Source: Physcia stellaris (taxonomy: Eukaryota > Ascomycota > Lecanoromycetes > Caliciales > Physciaceae). From it: a stretch of 64,000 bases of DNA. This document shows, one piece after another, positions 14,401 to 24,247 of this stretch. A model generated the notes under the pieces. The model did no database searches. It saw only the letters and a list, made by a program, of their open reading frames with translations, and was not told the origin of the DNA. Location: contig JABSSW010000023.1 of the NCBI GenBank assembly GCA_018902385.1, forward strand, positions 1 to 64,000, given 5' to 3'. Position numbers and translations under genes: made by a program. Every line of letters begins with the position of its first letter. The stretch's first letter is position 1.

Positions 14401-17394
14401 TGAATTTGCATTCGACAACGATTGCAATAATGTCAAATTGAAAAAACATTGAATAAAAATCGATGAAAATGATTTTGTTTAATTCGCGTATGTCGACGAC
14501 GATTCGATTTTTGCGTTTTGAATCATTCGATTCAAATATTGTTTTTCATACGACGAAAACAAAATAATCATGCGAAATGAATTGATTGATATATTTCATG
14601 CGATTTTGAACGTGCAATTTATCGAAAATTTTATCAATTAATTTTCGATTTGCGAAACTCAAAAAATAGATTTTCGTTGCGTCAATTTTGACGTCGAATT
14701 TGATTTCAATTGACATTTATTCATTTTTCGAAATTCGCACGATAAATTCATTGTCGTTTCATAATTTTGAATAACTTGTTACAACGTTTGCAAAGTTAAT
14801 TTGAGCGTTAACGTCATCGTAAACAGTAATTTCAGCAAACAACATTTTTTTCGTATTAATATTAGAATTTACAGCAATAAAATCGTTAAAATTGCGTGCA
14901 AAATTGAACGCAAAATTGATCAAATTTGCGACGAAATTAATCGCGATCGCATCGTGCAAATTTTTATAATTAGTCGTCATAATCGCGTCAATTGTCATGA
15001 TCGAAACATCAAATTTCAATGTTTGTTTGAATCAATTTTTAGAAACAGATTTATAAACATTAGCAATTAAATGAGCGTATTTCGAATTAATTAAATAACA
15101 TTTTTTTTTTCGTATTTTTGTACGAGTCTCAAACGCGTATTTTTGAAAATGTAAACATTTTCAAAATTGACGTTGTTAATTTGAATCATCTCTGTATGTG
15201 CATCGATGATATGAAAAAATACGTTTTCATTTTGAATTTAATCGTTCAATTCGCGAAAACGTGAACATAAAATCGCGTTCAATAAATAGACTATTTTTTC
15301 ACGTAATTTGAAAAAATCGTAAAAATTGATTTAATTGAAATTTTAATAATTTCGCTGACACGAACAACGCGTTTGACTTATGATTCAACATTAATGACAT
15401 TTAATTTAATTCGTATATTTTTGCAACTTTCTATAGTGACGACTTGTTTGTTTACATTTATATTCATTTGTTTTGAATTCAATATATCATTGCTTAAAAA
15501 AATTTTTGTTTTCAATTTTTTCATTATGTAAACTTGTCGCGTAAATGTGACGATCGTATCGTCGTTATTAATCGAAATTTCAAAAACACGAAAAATTAAT
15601 GAAATATGATCAATTGATGTGACGACGACATTTTCGATATCGCGAATTTTGAAAAATTTCATAATTTGTCGCGCATGTGTTTTGTAATCAAATATTTTTT
15701 GCATCAGAAATTTACGATCGATTAAAAATGTATCGCATTCGATATCGACGTATATATCAATGAAAAATTGTTTTATGTTTGTTTTAAATCGTGACGTAAC
15801 GTCACGAACGAAATTCGAAATTGAATCGTGTATTTGTTTTAACATTTGATTGTATGATAAATGTTTGATAATTATGAACATTTTTCGTCGACGATATGTC
15901 AAATTTAATCGAAACTGTTTGACACGAACGCAAATATCGATGAAATTTGTTATTAAAATAAAATTTCGATTGACAACGTTTGCATGCATAAATTTTTGTT
16001 TGCTTGATTAAAATATTCACAAAATATTCGAATAATTCATGAATCACATAATTTTCATTAAATTTCTGAATTTCGAAATGTTTTTCGTCATGATATTTAT
16101 CATTTATCATAAATATTTCTGACGCGTTTTCAGTATTCATGCTGTGATCATTTTGATAATTTTTTTCATCGATTGAATAACTGTTTTTTGTTTTTTTTTC
16201 GCAAAGTACGTTCGTCGATATAATGTTTCATCTTGATTAAACGTTTCATTTTGATTAGAATAAATATCTTGTTTAAACGAAAACGAAAATGAATTTGAAA
16301 ATTCAGCAAAATATTGACTAAAACGTAAAAATTGCGAATATTGAAATCGCGAATCGAACGTGTTTCGATTTTCTTGAATTTCGTTTTGTTGCGTTTGTTG
16401 AAATCGATATTGCTGATTTGCGTATGAACGTTTTTGCATATTTTGTGTCGATTGCTGTCGATTTGAATAGTTTGATTGATACGAACGTTGTTGTTGTTGA
16501 AAAACGTAAACGTTATTTTGCTTGTCAAATTGATACGAAATTGAATATTGCGTCTGTCGTAATTGCGAGAAAAATTCATTGAGATTTTCGTAATCATTAC
16601 GTTCATTGATGAAAAAAAAAATATTATACGAATCGAATGAAATTGAAATTTGAAAACGATAAATGAATTGAAAACGACGATCGTTTTCGAATAAATGATA
16701 AAAACGATATCGATTTTCAATATTTTATCATATTTTTTTTTTATCATCAAGTTGTTGAAAAAAATTCATTCATGATAATTTTTTTTGTCGATTTAATTAA
16801 ATTTCGTCGAAATTTCAATTTCAACTCATTGTAAATAAAATAAAGTTGTGAATAAATTGACATCATAATCGATTTAACATTTCTGATTATTATTTCAACG
16901 AAATCGAATGATTTTTTGTGTTTGCGAATATTTTTCATAATTTTTTTTTTCGTGATTATCGTCAACGTCGTTGACGACGATTTTTTATAACGTTTTAACA
17001 ACAAACGTTTTCATTTTTTTACGTTTTTTTTTAATTTAATCAATTTTTTTGATCATCGTCATTAACGATTTCAATATATCATCGTAATACATGATCACGC
17101 ATGCAATTATAAAAATTTGTTCGAATCACATCAACATTTTTGAACAATGTCATATTTTTAATTTTTTCAATATAGAAATGAACATTTCGAAAATATGTAT
17201 TTTTGTTCGAATGCTCGATCGAATTGCCGATAATAACGTTTTTTTTCGTATCACGAGTCGAAAAATTTTGTTTTTTGAACATTTCATTTGACGTCATCGT
17301 CATTGTCAAAAAATTCGATTGAATTTGATGATTCGACAAAGTTTTGAAATTTTGATCGTTTCGACATTTGTAATCAATGTTTGAAAAAATTGTT

Positions 17395-17693
17395 TGTAAG
17401 ACTCAAGAAGTGTGACATCAGAAATGTATAGCAGAAACGATTGTATGATTAGATTAATAACTGCAGAGTTAATTATTTTTCAAATTTCTGTTCATATAAT
17501 CAGTCAATCTGTTCAATCGTACACACATTTCGAGACTTATTCGAAAAGCTTGTTGAATCGAAGACTTGATGTTGACGTGATCAGACTGATCGTTTTCGTG
17601 ATTTATCGAACTTCGATGATCGAACTGCTTGATATAATTTTATCGAAATTCGACTCGCAATGTTCTGCTGATTTGAATTCTGAATGCTTTACA
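17395..17693 (-). repeat. Solo LTR of the TGTAAG family nested in the chromovirus fossil
   Basis: This 299-bp unit has TGTAA...TTACA ends and is alignable to 1882-2201 in the same orientation. It is flanked by perfect 5-bp duplications, TTGTT at 17390-17394 and 17694-17698. No internal retrotransposon sequence adjoins it, so it is a solo LTR. Its G+C is visibly higher than that of the surrounding host element, and CpT and ApG steps are common in it. Confidence 0.8.
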
Positions 17694-18781
17694 TTGTTGT
17701 TGCGTGAATTTCGTGTTTTGTCAATTGTTATTTTCGCTCGTCATATTTGAATTGAATGCGAAAATAAATTCGATATTTTTTGTGTTTCGAAAAATGATGT
17801 TCAACGAAATTATGATATTGTTTCGTCGTTGAAAAAACGACGTCGACGAAATGACTTGAAATTTACGACGTAAATTTTTCGAAAAATGAACGTAAAAAAT
17901 ATCAAAAAAATATTTGCAATCGTCGATTTTAAATCAAAAATGAATGACGTAATTCGATCATTAATTCAATCGAGAAATGATTGATTGTTTCGATACGTTT
18001 CGATGACGATCACGAAAACTTTAAAATTTTTGCGAAAACGAATTTTGTCGACGATTCATTTTGTTGAATAAACAATGTTTGTCGAAATCGAATGATTAAT
18101 GATTGACAACGATGTTGATTTAAAAAAATTGATTACGATGTTGTTCACAATAATTTTTGTCGATGTATTGACAAAATAAATCGAATCAATTGTATCGATG
18201 TAATCGAATAATTCGAACGCAATACGAATAACTTGTGATATGAAAACAATCAAAATGACTTAAATGAAAATGACAAACAATGTTAAATTCTGAAATAAAA
18301 AATGATAAAAAAAAAAAAAGCGAGTTGAAGTCTTCAAGATAATTGAGCAAATTTTTTGTTGTTGAAAAAACAAATGAAATCGTTGAATTGAAATTGTTCG
18401 AATCAAACAAAAATTCAAATGTGAATTAACATTCAAATGCGTCGTCATTGAGCGATGACAATGCGAATTTCAGCGAAAATTCGAAATGCTTTGAATATTT
18501 GAATGAGAAATCAGTCGTTTTTGTTGAAAGTTGTAAAAAAATGAAAGATTTGATTGAAATTTTCATCTTCAATTGAATATCTGTTGTTGATGATTGATTT
18601 CGATCGACACGTCAAATCGAGCGAACAGTAAAGTTTTCGACAGCGACAACGACGAAAATAATGATGAATAATTGATTTGATCGTTTGAATACAAAACTGT
18701 TCGAAAAATTGATACGTCAAAAGACAAAAAATGATGTCGTTTTGTTTACGTACAAATCATCGTTTGAATGATGCTATCAAT

Positions 18782-18975
18782 TGTTATGCGTAAAGTATGA
18801 ATTGATTGATTTAAAAACTATGAGCGACAGAGTGTCAATTTATGTACAGTAATTGCGAGCCAGTTGCCTGGCCATCACTCATTTAGTATGAAGTGACGGC
18901 AGGACCCTTGTCAAAAGCCATGTCAGAATATTTGGTCTAAGTCCATATCATCTAATCTGGCCTTGTGCCATAACA
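18782..18975 (-). repeat. Right LTR of the chromovirus fossil (5' LTR by gene orientation), little mutated
   Basis: Partner of 11252-11445. It keeps normal base composition, whereas the element interior just to its left is AT-rich. It forms the exact border between the AT-rich block and the gene-bearing block. Confidence 0.9.
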
Positions 18976-20157
18976 ATAAGTCATTGATTGCATGTTGTTT
19001 TATGAAGTGTTAATTTACATGGTTTCTAGCATTTAATGTCATTGGAGTGCGCACTAGTTACTAAGCTCTTGGCGGCCCCTGATTGGCCACCTAGTTCTAC
19101 AGCAAGAAATGAACTGGTAGACAACCGGCCCTCATATCACGAATCGAGGGCTCATCGATGGCAACGATGAATGTTACCACTGAACAATTAGCGCTACCCA
19201 GTCGTTTCTCTTTCACCATTAATTTGGTTGAAGACAGGTATTACTTATATCCCACCGCCCTGAAAAACACATGATACAAGTTCATATGCCTACCAGTAGG
19301 ATTGTCTTATCTCCGATTGGTTCCATTTTGCCCGGTTTCTCGTCATACCCTTTCTTTGGCCCACGTTCCCATATTTTTTCACAGTTTGTTCCGTGGCTGA
19401 CGAGCATAGCTTTCACTGGATATGCAACCCATTCTACCCTACATGAATTAATCTGTTATTGCGAGAACAGCGGCTATAGTACGTAGAAGCTCGAGTAGCG
19501 CACGTGGATCGGATTTGAAATCCCTGTTCCGCCGGGCGACTCTCCACAACAAACCTCCGAGTAACCCAAAGTCTCAAACAGGGTCTTAACGATCTGCGTA
19601 GCCACTGCCTTTCTCCCAGTAGCAATCTATGCTTCTGAGGAAAGGCCTAGACCTGGAATCAGAGACACCAACTGCCCACAGCAGATGGCTAGCGGGTACT
19701 ACGAACTGGATTATGAGTGGGCGTAACGTCTTCTTCACCTTGCTCGAGGAGGCTTCAATCCTCTCAGGGCGCCACTAGCCCGCTCATGAGGGGTCTCAGG
19801 GTCTGCGCTGCATGGTGATCTGTTACCACATTACTTCTTCTGGACCACCGACCAACTCCCTAAGTTGCGACTACTTTAAAGATCTGCATCATAGAGCAGG
19901 GTATACAATGATGGACCATACTACTAATTCAGGTAGACGTTGCCATTCGAGCCCCTGCTGAAGCCGGTGTTCCCCGTGGGACTGTATCCAATAATGGCTT
20001 CACCAACGCCGCCAGGATCCTACCATTAAGGTTTTGATGACCACACGGAGTTGCTCAGCTGGCGGATTAGACTATCCAACCTCAGCCAATCTATCTTCCC
20101 TCCTGCAGAAGGTGTCAGGGTCTTTCCTATGGTCCTGCGTGGAATTGTCAGCGTGGA
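18976..20157. other. Gene-free border stretch
   Basis: About 1.2 kb of ordinary composition between the last LTR and the first gene. It contains a tRNA-Gly-like remnant (19124-19197). Short frames at 19271-19486 (+) and 19434-19625 (-) resemble nothing I know and have no supporting splice or family signal. Confidence 0.4.
19124..19197 (-). pseudogene. tRNA-Gly(GCC)-like remnant
   Basis: On the minus strand a D-arm-like GTTCAGTGGTAAC is followed by a six-pair anticodon-like stem, TCATCG/CGATGA, closing the loop TTGCCAT with GCC in the anticodon position. Next comes a CCCTC/GAGGG stem with an over-long T loop. The acceptor ends do not pair well. It resembles tRNA-Gly(GCC), but as a decayed copy. 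Chance resemblance is possible. Confidence 0.3.
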
Positions 20158-20165
20158 TATATAAA
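20158..20165 (+). promoter_or_regulatory. TATA-box candidate of the EthD gene
   Basis: TATATAAA lies 93 bases upstream of the ATG at 20258. The position suits a fungal core promoter. No other evidence. Confidence 0.4.
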
Positions 20166-20257
20166 CCGTGGGCATCCCTTTGGTAAATGTTTGGAACGCC
20201 TTTTCCAATTTTTCTTTGAACAGAAACTGTTTATTCAGCCCTACCGACGAGCCTGCA

Positions 20258-20763
20258 ATGCCACCACTCCGCACCGACCGCGTCCGCCTTGCTATTCTTG
20301 TTTATCGTAAAGAGGGCATGAGCACTGAAGACTTCCACACCTACTGGCGTACAAAACATGCTGAGATCTTCACGGGAATTGCCATCGTAAAACGAAATCT
20401 TTTGCGCTACGAACAAGTAGGACAACCATAGTCTCCTCCAATCTTTATGGTGAATGCTTATTGCAACGCCCAGCCGGAGGAAGAGCTACAATAGACTAAC
20501 ATTAGCTCAAATCAACCGTTACTGACGTTGTGATGAAGGCACATATCAACGCCACTCAGATCGGACAACTCAAAACTTTCGGCTTCCCACTCCCGGACTT
20601 TGATGGTATGGCGATCTTCGAGGGCGAATCCTATGAGAAAATCATGGAATGTTTCACGGACGAGGAATACAACAGAGTGGTCGTGCCGGATGAGGAGGGC
20701 CTTTTCGACCGGAAAAGAAGCGTTGCCATACCATTAGATCTGGTGGTGGGCTTGGGTGGATGA
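20258..20763 (+). CDS. EthD-domain protein
   Basis: Two exons, 20258-20416 and 20506-20763. The intron runs GTAGGA...ATTAG and has a GACTAAC branch-site match close to its end. It encodes 138 residues. The N-terminal half, RLAILVYRKEGMSTEDFHTYW followed by KHAEIF, is the start of the EthD fold (a dimeric alpha/beta barrel family, often found as small dehydratases or oxygenases beside fungal polyketide genes). The second exon has the family's closing pattern: FDGMAIFE, then a YEKI segment, then VVPDEE. Frames join at phase 0. Biochemical role and substrate are unknown. No polyketide synthase is in the window, so it appears to stand alone next to the transposon border. Confidence 0.75.
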
Positions 20764-21049
20764 AATCGAAAGAAGCGGCGCGCTGATTAAGAGCTGCAAG
20801 CAAACGAAGAGTACCAGTTGGTAGCGAACCCAGCCGGGGCGACAGATCATTTGTGATTTCCAGCAATACAAGTGCAAGTTTCCGCTCAATTATCCCCCAA
20901 AAGCAATAAAATAGCCGTTTCCATAACATGCCTCAATGGATCCCATCGATCCCACCAATCCAGAGAAACTCCTTCCCCACATACCGAATGCAGTAACCTT
21001 TCCAATTCATCACTCATACTGGAACGCCTACTGCAGAGTCATAACGACA

Positions 21050-21343
21050 TCACTCCTTCACCGAATCCTCCACACTCAACAATTTCATCTTCTGCGCCAG
21101 GAGACTGTCCATCTGTCTCATCACGTTGTATCTTCTGGCCTGCAAAGGCACAAGATAACGGAGTGCCCGGCTTCTTATTCCCCCTTCCTCGTTCCTAGCC
21201 TTGAGACACTGGAGCTCAAGATCGAGTCGAGCTAGTGCCGCTCGTTCTTTTTCGAATAAGGCGAGCTCTTGGTGGCAAAGTTGCAGGGGATCGCAATTTT
21301 CGGGTAGTGGGCGAGATAATCGATACTCGGGGTTAAAGTCCAT
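21050..21343 (-). CDS. Small coiled-coil hypothetical protein, paralogue 1
   Basis: A single-exon frame of 97 residues starting ATG at 21343. The middle is rich in Leu, Glu, Arg and Lys and looks like an amphipathic helix (about residues 20-55), followed by GGI and a basic second helix (about 57-90). I do not recognise the family. The pattern NPE, a 40-residue helix, then GGI recurs in the frame at 22450-22872 on the same strand, 1.1 kb away. This suggests a tandem duplication and supports both being, or having been, real genes. Confidence 0.45.
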   Translation of the reverse strand: MDFNPEYRLSRPLPENCDPLQLCHQELALFEKERAALARLDLELQCLKARNEEGGIRSRALRYLVPLQARRYNVMRQMDSLLAQKMKLLSVEDSVKE

Positions 21344-22449
21344 TCTATGTTGAGGTGCGTTCTTCCTCTGACGTTGTTAAGCAGATCCTGGTAACTTGGT
21401 ATGATAGGTTCTTATGTCCCGAAAAGGTATTGATCAGAAAAAAGGTATGGAATTTGACCTCATCTTATGCATTCTCATCGGTTTGCTTTAGATTGAATTG
21501 AGACAGCCAAATTATGATGTAGAGCTACTTTTCAATGAAACAAATCCTGCATAGTCCCCAAGACCAGCAAATATTTGTTATCCATCGCTTTCCACTGTCA
21601 ACAGCACTGCTTCTTTGTTGACTCTCACAACCATGGTAGCATACAAAGCGAATTTCGGCTACCCTGATCCATAGGTTTCCTTTAGAGTCTTTTCTCTCCT
21701 GGTTTGTTCTTATCTTGGCTCTAACACTTCTTCGACTTCATTGAATCGATCCCGATCAGCAAGTCTTCTTTTTGCTTCTATCTTAAGACTTTCAAGATTC
21801 TAGCTAGACCTTAATTCCCTTTCATGTCATTCTCACTTTCCGTAAATGAGATGCTCGACCTGAGATCGTAGCTCCAGTAGCGTTAAATATATTCATTGAG
21901 ATAAGCCCAGAGCTTCCAGTGGCTGATATACAACTCGTCAATCGAAGTCTATCCGAGTCCAAAAGCCCCTTTTGCACGGATGAGACCTACTCATAACAAC
22001 GCGTCGGTTTTGCATTCTATACCGAAGGGCTGAGCTAGTCAAAGTCTCAGACTTGCTTGATAAAACGTGGCTGTTGAAACGAGGATTTGGCAGAGTCACC
22101 AGTAAGCTCAAACCTTTTCCCATCATACTATGGCTTCGACTAGCTTCCGGAATAGCGAGCTACATTCCTTGGTGTTTACCTGTTGAGTTTCATAGGTCGA
22201 CTTTCGTCCAGTCTCTCAGTAGATTGCATACTCACTCAGAATGCTCGTAGCAAACTTCGTAACCGAACCTACACATGGAAATTACCTCCACTCATCTTCA
22301 TCCTTTGCACGACCCTTGGCAGATTTAGTCTACACATCAGGATCCCCCACCATGTTCCCACCATTCCTTTCCACGAACCCTTTCATCGACTCCATTACCC
22401 TCCTCCGTCGTGTACTGATACAAATACACCGTCTGATCTCGCTTCAGCT
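21344..22449. other. Intergenic, 1.1 kb
   Basis: No convincing gene. Near 22345-22440, minus strand, there is a weak continuation of similarity to the C-terminal helix of paralogue 1, just beyond the stop of paralogue 2. It may be the lost end of that gene. Confidence 0.35.
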
Positions 22450-22872
22450 TCAGCTCGCACAAACAGTGAGACTGCCATTGCCGCATATCCCACCCTTTTT
22501 TCCCTTCGCATTGAGAAAGCTGAGCTGAAGGTCGGCTTTGTGTAGCTCTTGCAGGTGATTATGATATTTTTGGAGCTTCTCCAAAACCGATTGTTTCAGC
22601 TCATCCAAGTTTGAAGGAGGGCTTATCTTGGACCATTGTGCCTCCGGATTTAGGTGACATTCTTTCGGAGAAGTGACACCTTGAGCTGGAGTACTGAGGG
22701 GACTAGATCTTGGATGTAGAGAAAGAGGAGAGTATCTGCTCTTCTCAGTCTCATTAACGTGTTTTATAGCCTCATAGCTGTTCGCCGTGATCCCGTGTAT
22801 GTCGCTCACGCTTTGCATTGACAGTTGCCGCGCACGAGCTCGCTGCGCCGAAGAAGAGCAAAGAAGCTGCAC
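22450..22872 (-). CDS. Small coiled-coil hypothetical protein, paralogue 2, possibly truncated
   Basis: A 140-residue frame. Residues 1-75 are Ser/Pro-rich and low in complexity. From about residue 76 it follows the neighbour at 21050-21343: NPE, a Leu/Lys-rich helix of about 40 residues, then KKGGI. It diverges after GGI and stops about 10 residues later, where paralogue 1 continues with a second helix. A weak trace of that helix lies downstream in another frame. It may be a decaying copy or have an intron I could not place. No function is assigned. Confidence 0.35.
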   Translation of the reverse strand: MQLLCSSSAQRARARQLSMQSVSDIHGITANSYEAIKHVNETEKSRYSPLSLHPRSSPLSTPAQGVTSPKECHLNPEAQWSKISPPSNLDELKQSVLEKLQKYHNHLQELHKADLQLSFLNAKGKKGGICGNGSLTVCAS

Positions 22873-24247
22873 GAGACCGGCATCAAAGTCATCCCGCCCC
22901 CTATTATTCTTTTTGGAGAAGCTCGACTTAGAGCAGCGACTACTCTGAAGAATCCTAAGGCTTCATCACATATTCATCCTGGCTGACCGTATGCCCATTC
23001 TAGAAAGACCTCCAACACAACAGGCCGAGGACTCTGGCTCTGGGACTAGAGTACCGAATGGAATAGATGATCCGAAGCAAAGAAATCCAACCGAACCAAC
23101 AATTTCGCCGAAGAAGAGTCATTAAGCCGAACTGACGCCTCCAAATCGGAGATACTATAAAAATCCTGAAGTACCAGTGATCTTACTCAACTCCACTCGC
23201 CATCCCTCCCCAAAACCCATCATCAAAAGACCCTCAACAAAATCCAACTCCCATCCCTCCCTCTCCTCTCCCTCTCCCCATCCCCCTCCCCTCCCCCTCC
23301 CCTTCCCCTCACCCCCTAAGCTCCCAATCCTCCCCCACGCACCAAACTCACCACATCCCGCACCGCCCCCTCCGTCCCCTCAACCGCATACCGCATCCCC
23401 CAACCGCCAAGCACCGAGCTCGGTGCTGAGGCGGGATGTTAATGCTTATGGAGAAAAGGTGGGGGATAGGGGGATGGAAGTGGAGCGAGGGGGAGGGTGT
23501 GAGCGGATGGAGCTCGGTATAGGGGCGAGAGCGGAATGGACTTAGGCAGCGGGGCGAGGTGGTGGTGGGACATGGCTTCTTTTTTTATTGGATGGTTGGC
23601 GGGAGGGAGGGTACGCAAGATGAGTGAGCTTTTTGGGTGGGAGGGGAGGTTAGAAAAGCAAGAGATTGCGGATCCTTGGGATTTGGTCGAAGATTCCGAG
23701 AAATGGGATGGAGTAGATGAGATGAGGACTAAATAACACCATTTAGATGTCACGTCACCCTTTATGTGGGTCAGTTTGCCACTGAGATTCTAGTGGGACA
23801 GAGGAAGTCTGTCACCTGATATGCGGTTTTGCTCCATGTGTAGGTGCTATTATCCATTCTCAAACCTTTCCTGCTAGTGAACGCTAATAGTAGCAAATCA
23901 GGCTTATGAAACTCGTATAGTCAGTGAAAGGAGCCTCCTCAGGCAAGAAATCAGCGGAAAGCGAGCTGCGAGATGCGTCTGTCGAGCATTACCGCTCTTT
24001 AAAATTGTGAGACTTAGATGGATAGCATAGCACAAAGAAAAAAGTAGCAAGCAATATGAACAGGTACCCTTAGGAGACTCAAAGATATGTCCGGACGAAA
24101 GTGTACGCCGTTGAAACCACCAAAACACCTCCGCTAAGAATACCAATCACCCCGAAAACCCTAGAACTTCCCATATTCCACCTTTTTGCAGACTCCTTCA
24201 ATCCTATGTTCCACCCCATCCCTTTATACTCTCCTCATCCCAGTTAC
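22873..24247. other. Intergenic with a long pyrimidine tract
   Basis: It contains a C-rich pyrimidine tract (about 23200-23420), a possible short gene (23536-23736), and the 3' flank of the large gene to the right. Nothing else is recognisable. Confidence 0.4.
23536..23736 (+). CDS. Possible small protein, unrecognised
   Basis: 66 codons from an ATG. It has a short hydrophobic stretch (ASFFIGWLAGG, residues 14-24) followed by an acidic, Trp-containing tail. It lies downstream of a low-complexity C-rich tract and has no matching splice or family signal. It could be chance. Confidence 0.25.
   Translation: MDLGSGARWWWDMASFFIGWLAGGRVRKMSELFGWEGRLEKQEIADPWDLVEDSEKWDGVDEMRTK

Larger units (their letters stand above)
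11252..18975 (-). mobile_element. Chromodomain Gypsy (chromovirus) fossil with both LTRs
   Basis: Two 194-bp direct repeats beginning TGTTATG and ending CATAACA bound a 7.7-kb element. Flanking 5-mers are ATAAA (11247-11251) and ATAAG (18976-18980), a probable target-site duplication with one difference. On the minus strand the order is gag (about 17000-16140), protease and spacer (about 16140-15380), reverse transcriptase (about 14900-14060), RNase H (about 13750-13560), integrase zinc and core domains (12894-12025) and a chromodomain-like stretch (11858-11667). That is the layout of the chromovirus branch of Ty3/Gypsy. The length looks complete, but the reading frames are broken in many places. 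A solo LTR of another family lies inside it. Confidence 0.8.

Noticed and set aside
1-18781. Classical CpA-directed RIP as the explanation of the AT-rich block
   Set aside because: CpA and TpG are abundant and unchanged between LTR copies. The altered steps are CpC, CpT, ApG and GpG.
23177-23545. 122-codon Pro/Ser-rich plus-strand frame
   Set aside because: It begins at GTG rather than ATG and its sequence simply reads the pyrimidine tract.
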